In this document: one piece after another, positions 63,966 through 64,000 of the stretch
Layout: each line of letters begins with the position of its first letter
How positions within the stretch are numbered: position 1 is the first letter of the stretch
Notes under the pieces: model-generated
Database searches by the model: none
The model's input: only the letters and a program-made list of their open reading frames with translations
What the model was told of the DNA's origin: nothing
Made by a program: the position numbers and the translations under genes
Origin: Bacteroidales bacterium
Lineage (GTDB): Bacteria > Bacteroidota > Bacteroidia > Bacteroidales > F082
Assembly (NCBI GenBank): GCA_017632935.1
Contig: JAGBQJ010000038.1
Coordinates: 1 to 64,000, forward strand
Direction of reading: 5' to 3'
DNA: 64,000 nucleotides

Positions 63966-64000
63966 TTTAATAAGCAATGAAACGAAAGGCGAGCGCCTTT

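Noticed and set aside
63740-64000. tmRNA, RNase P RNA or tRNA at the window end
   Set aside because: None of the conserved sequence blocks of these RNAs is present; the hairpin is left unassigned.

Overview
The window looks like chromosomal DNA of an anaerobic member of the Bacteroidales (Bacteroidota). Supporting signs are C-terminal type IX secretion (T9SS) sorting domains on five proteins, many TAnnTTTG-type -7 promoter boxes about 15-70 bases ahead of genes, a HydE maturase for [FeFe]-hydrogenase, a SUF iron-sulfur operon, and oxygen-independent metabolism (EtfBA with an acyl-CoA dehydrogenase). A genus cannot be named from sequence alone. No rRNA, tRNA, CRISPR array or complete insertion sequence was seen.

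Layout. 1-3.8 kb: end of an MbnP-like gene, a di-heme cytochrome c peroxidase lipoprotein, a YhcC-type radical SAM protein, and an unusual acid phosphatase/D-Ala-D-Ala dipeptidase fusion. 4.0-15.6 kb: a defence island. It is a type I restriction operon (rhuM, hsdS, hsdR) with no hsdM in the window. Between hsdS and hsdR sit two AT-rich cargo modules: a Clp-fold serine protease with a small protein, and an AAA ATPase/DUF4435 pair that matches the PARIS anti-phage system. Copies of the hsdS tail and the hsdR start lie between the modules, so this junction looks like a cargo insertion site. A 971-residue DUF4062 protein follows. 15.8-17.9 kb: a protein of unknown function and a DUF4143-type ATPase. 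18.0-21.9 kb: etfB-etfA-acyl-CoA dehydrogenase operon with a clear terminator.

22-34 kb is repeat-rich. It holds two about 95% identical copies of a DUF4143 ATPase gene, each bordered by about 34-bp direct repeats; three tandem T9SS proteins with nearly identical 3' ends; a DUF1016 nuclease; a SWIM zinc-finger protein; a secreted hydrolase; and hydE. 34.9-44.9 kb: a gingipain-like C25 peptidase with six adhesin-type repeats, a beta-CASP hydrolase, a zinc-ribbon membrane protein, hisS, a histidine ammonia-lyase, and two small membrane proteins. 44.9-50.7 kb: sufBCDS, interrupted by a glycosyltransferase gene. 50.8-57.4 kb: a PHP-domain membrane protein, a GT39-type transferase, a DUF2079 protein, pepT and yitT. 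57.5-63.7 kb: ygiQ, a nicotinamidase-like lipoprotein, a PfoR-type transporter, recX, a membrane LytTR regulator, a small protein, and a PIN toxin-antitoxin pair. The last 150 bases form a long nested hairpin of unknown identity.

Several families of short palindromic repeats are scattered between genes, and some lie in frame inside coding sequences (T9SS proteins, hydE, the DUF1016 gene). The point most worth follow-up is the restriction operon carrying PARIS-like and protease cargo with visible insertion scars.
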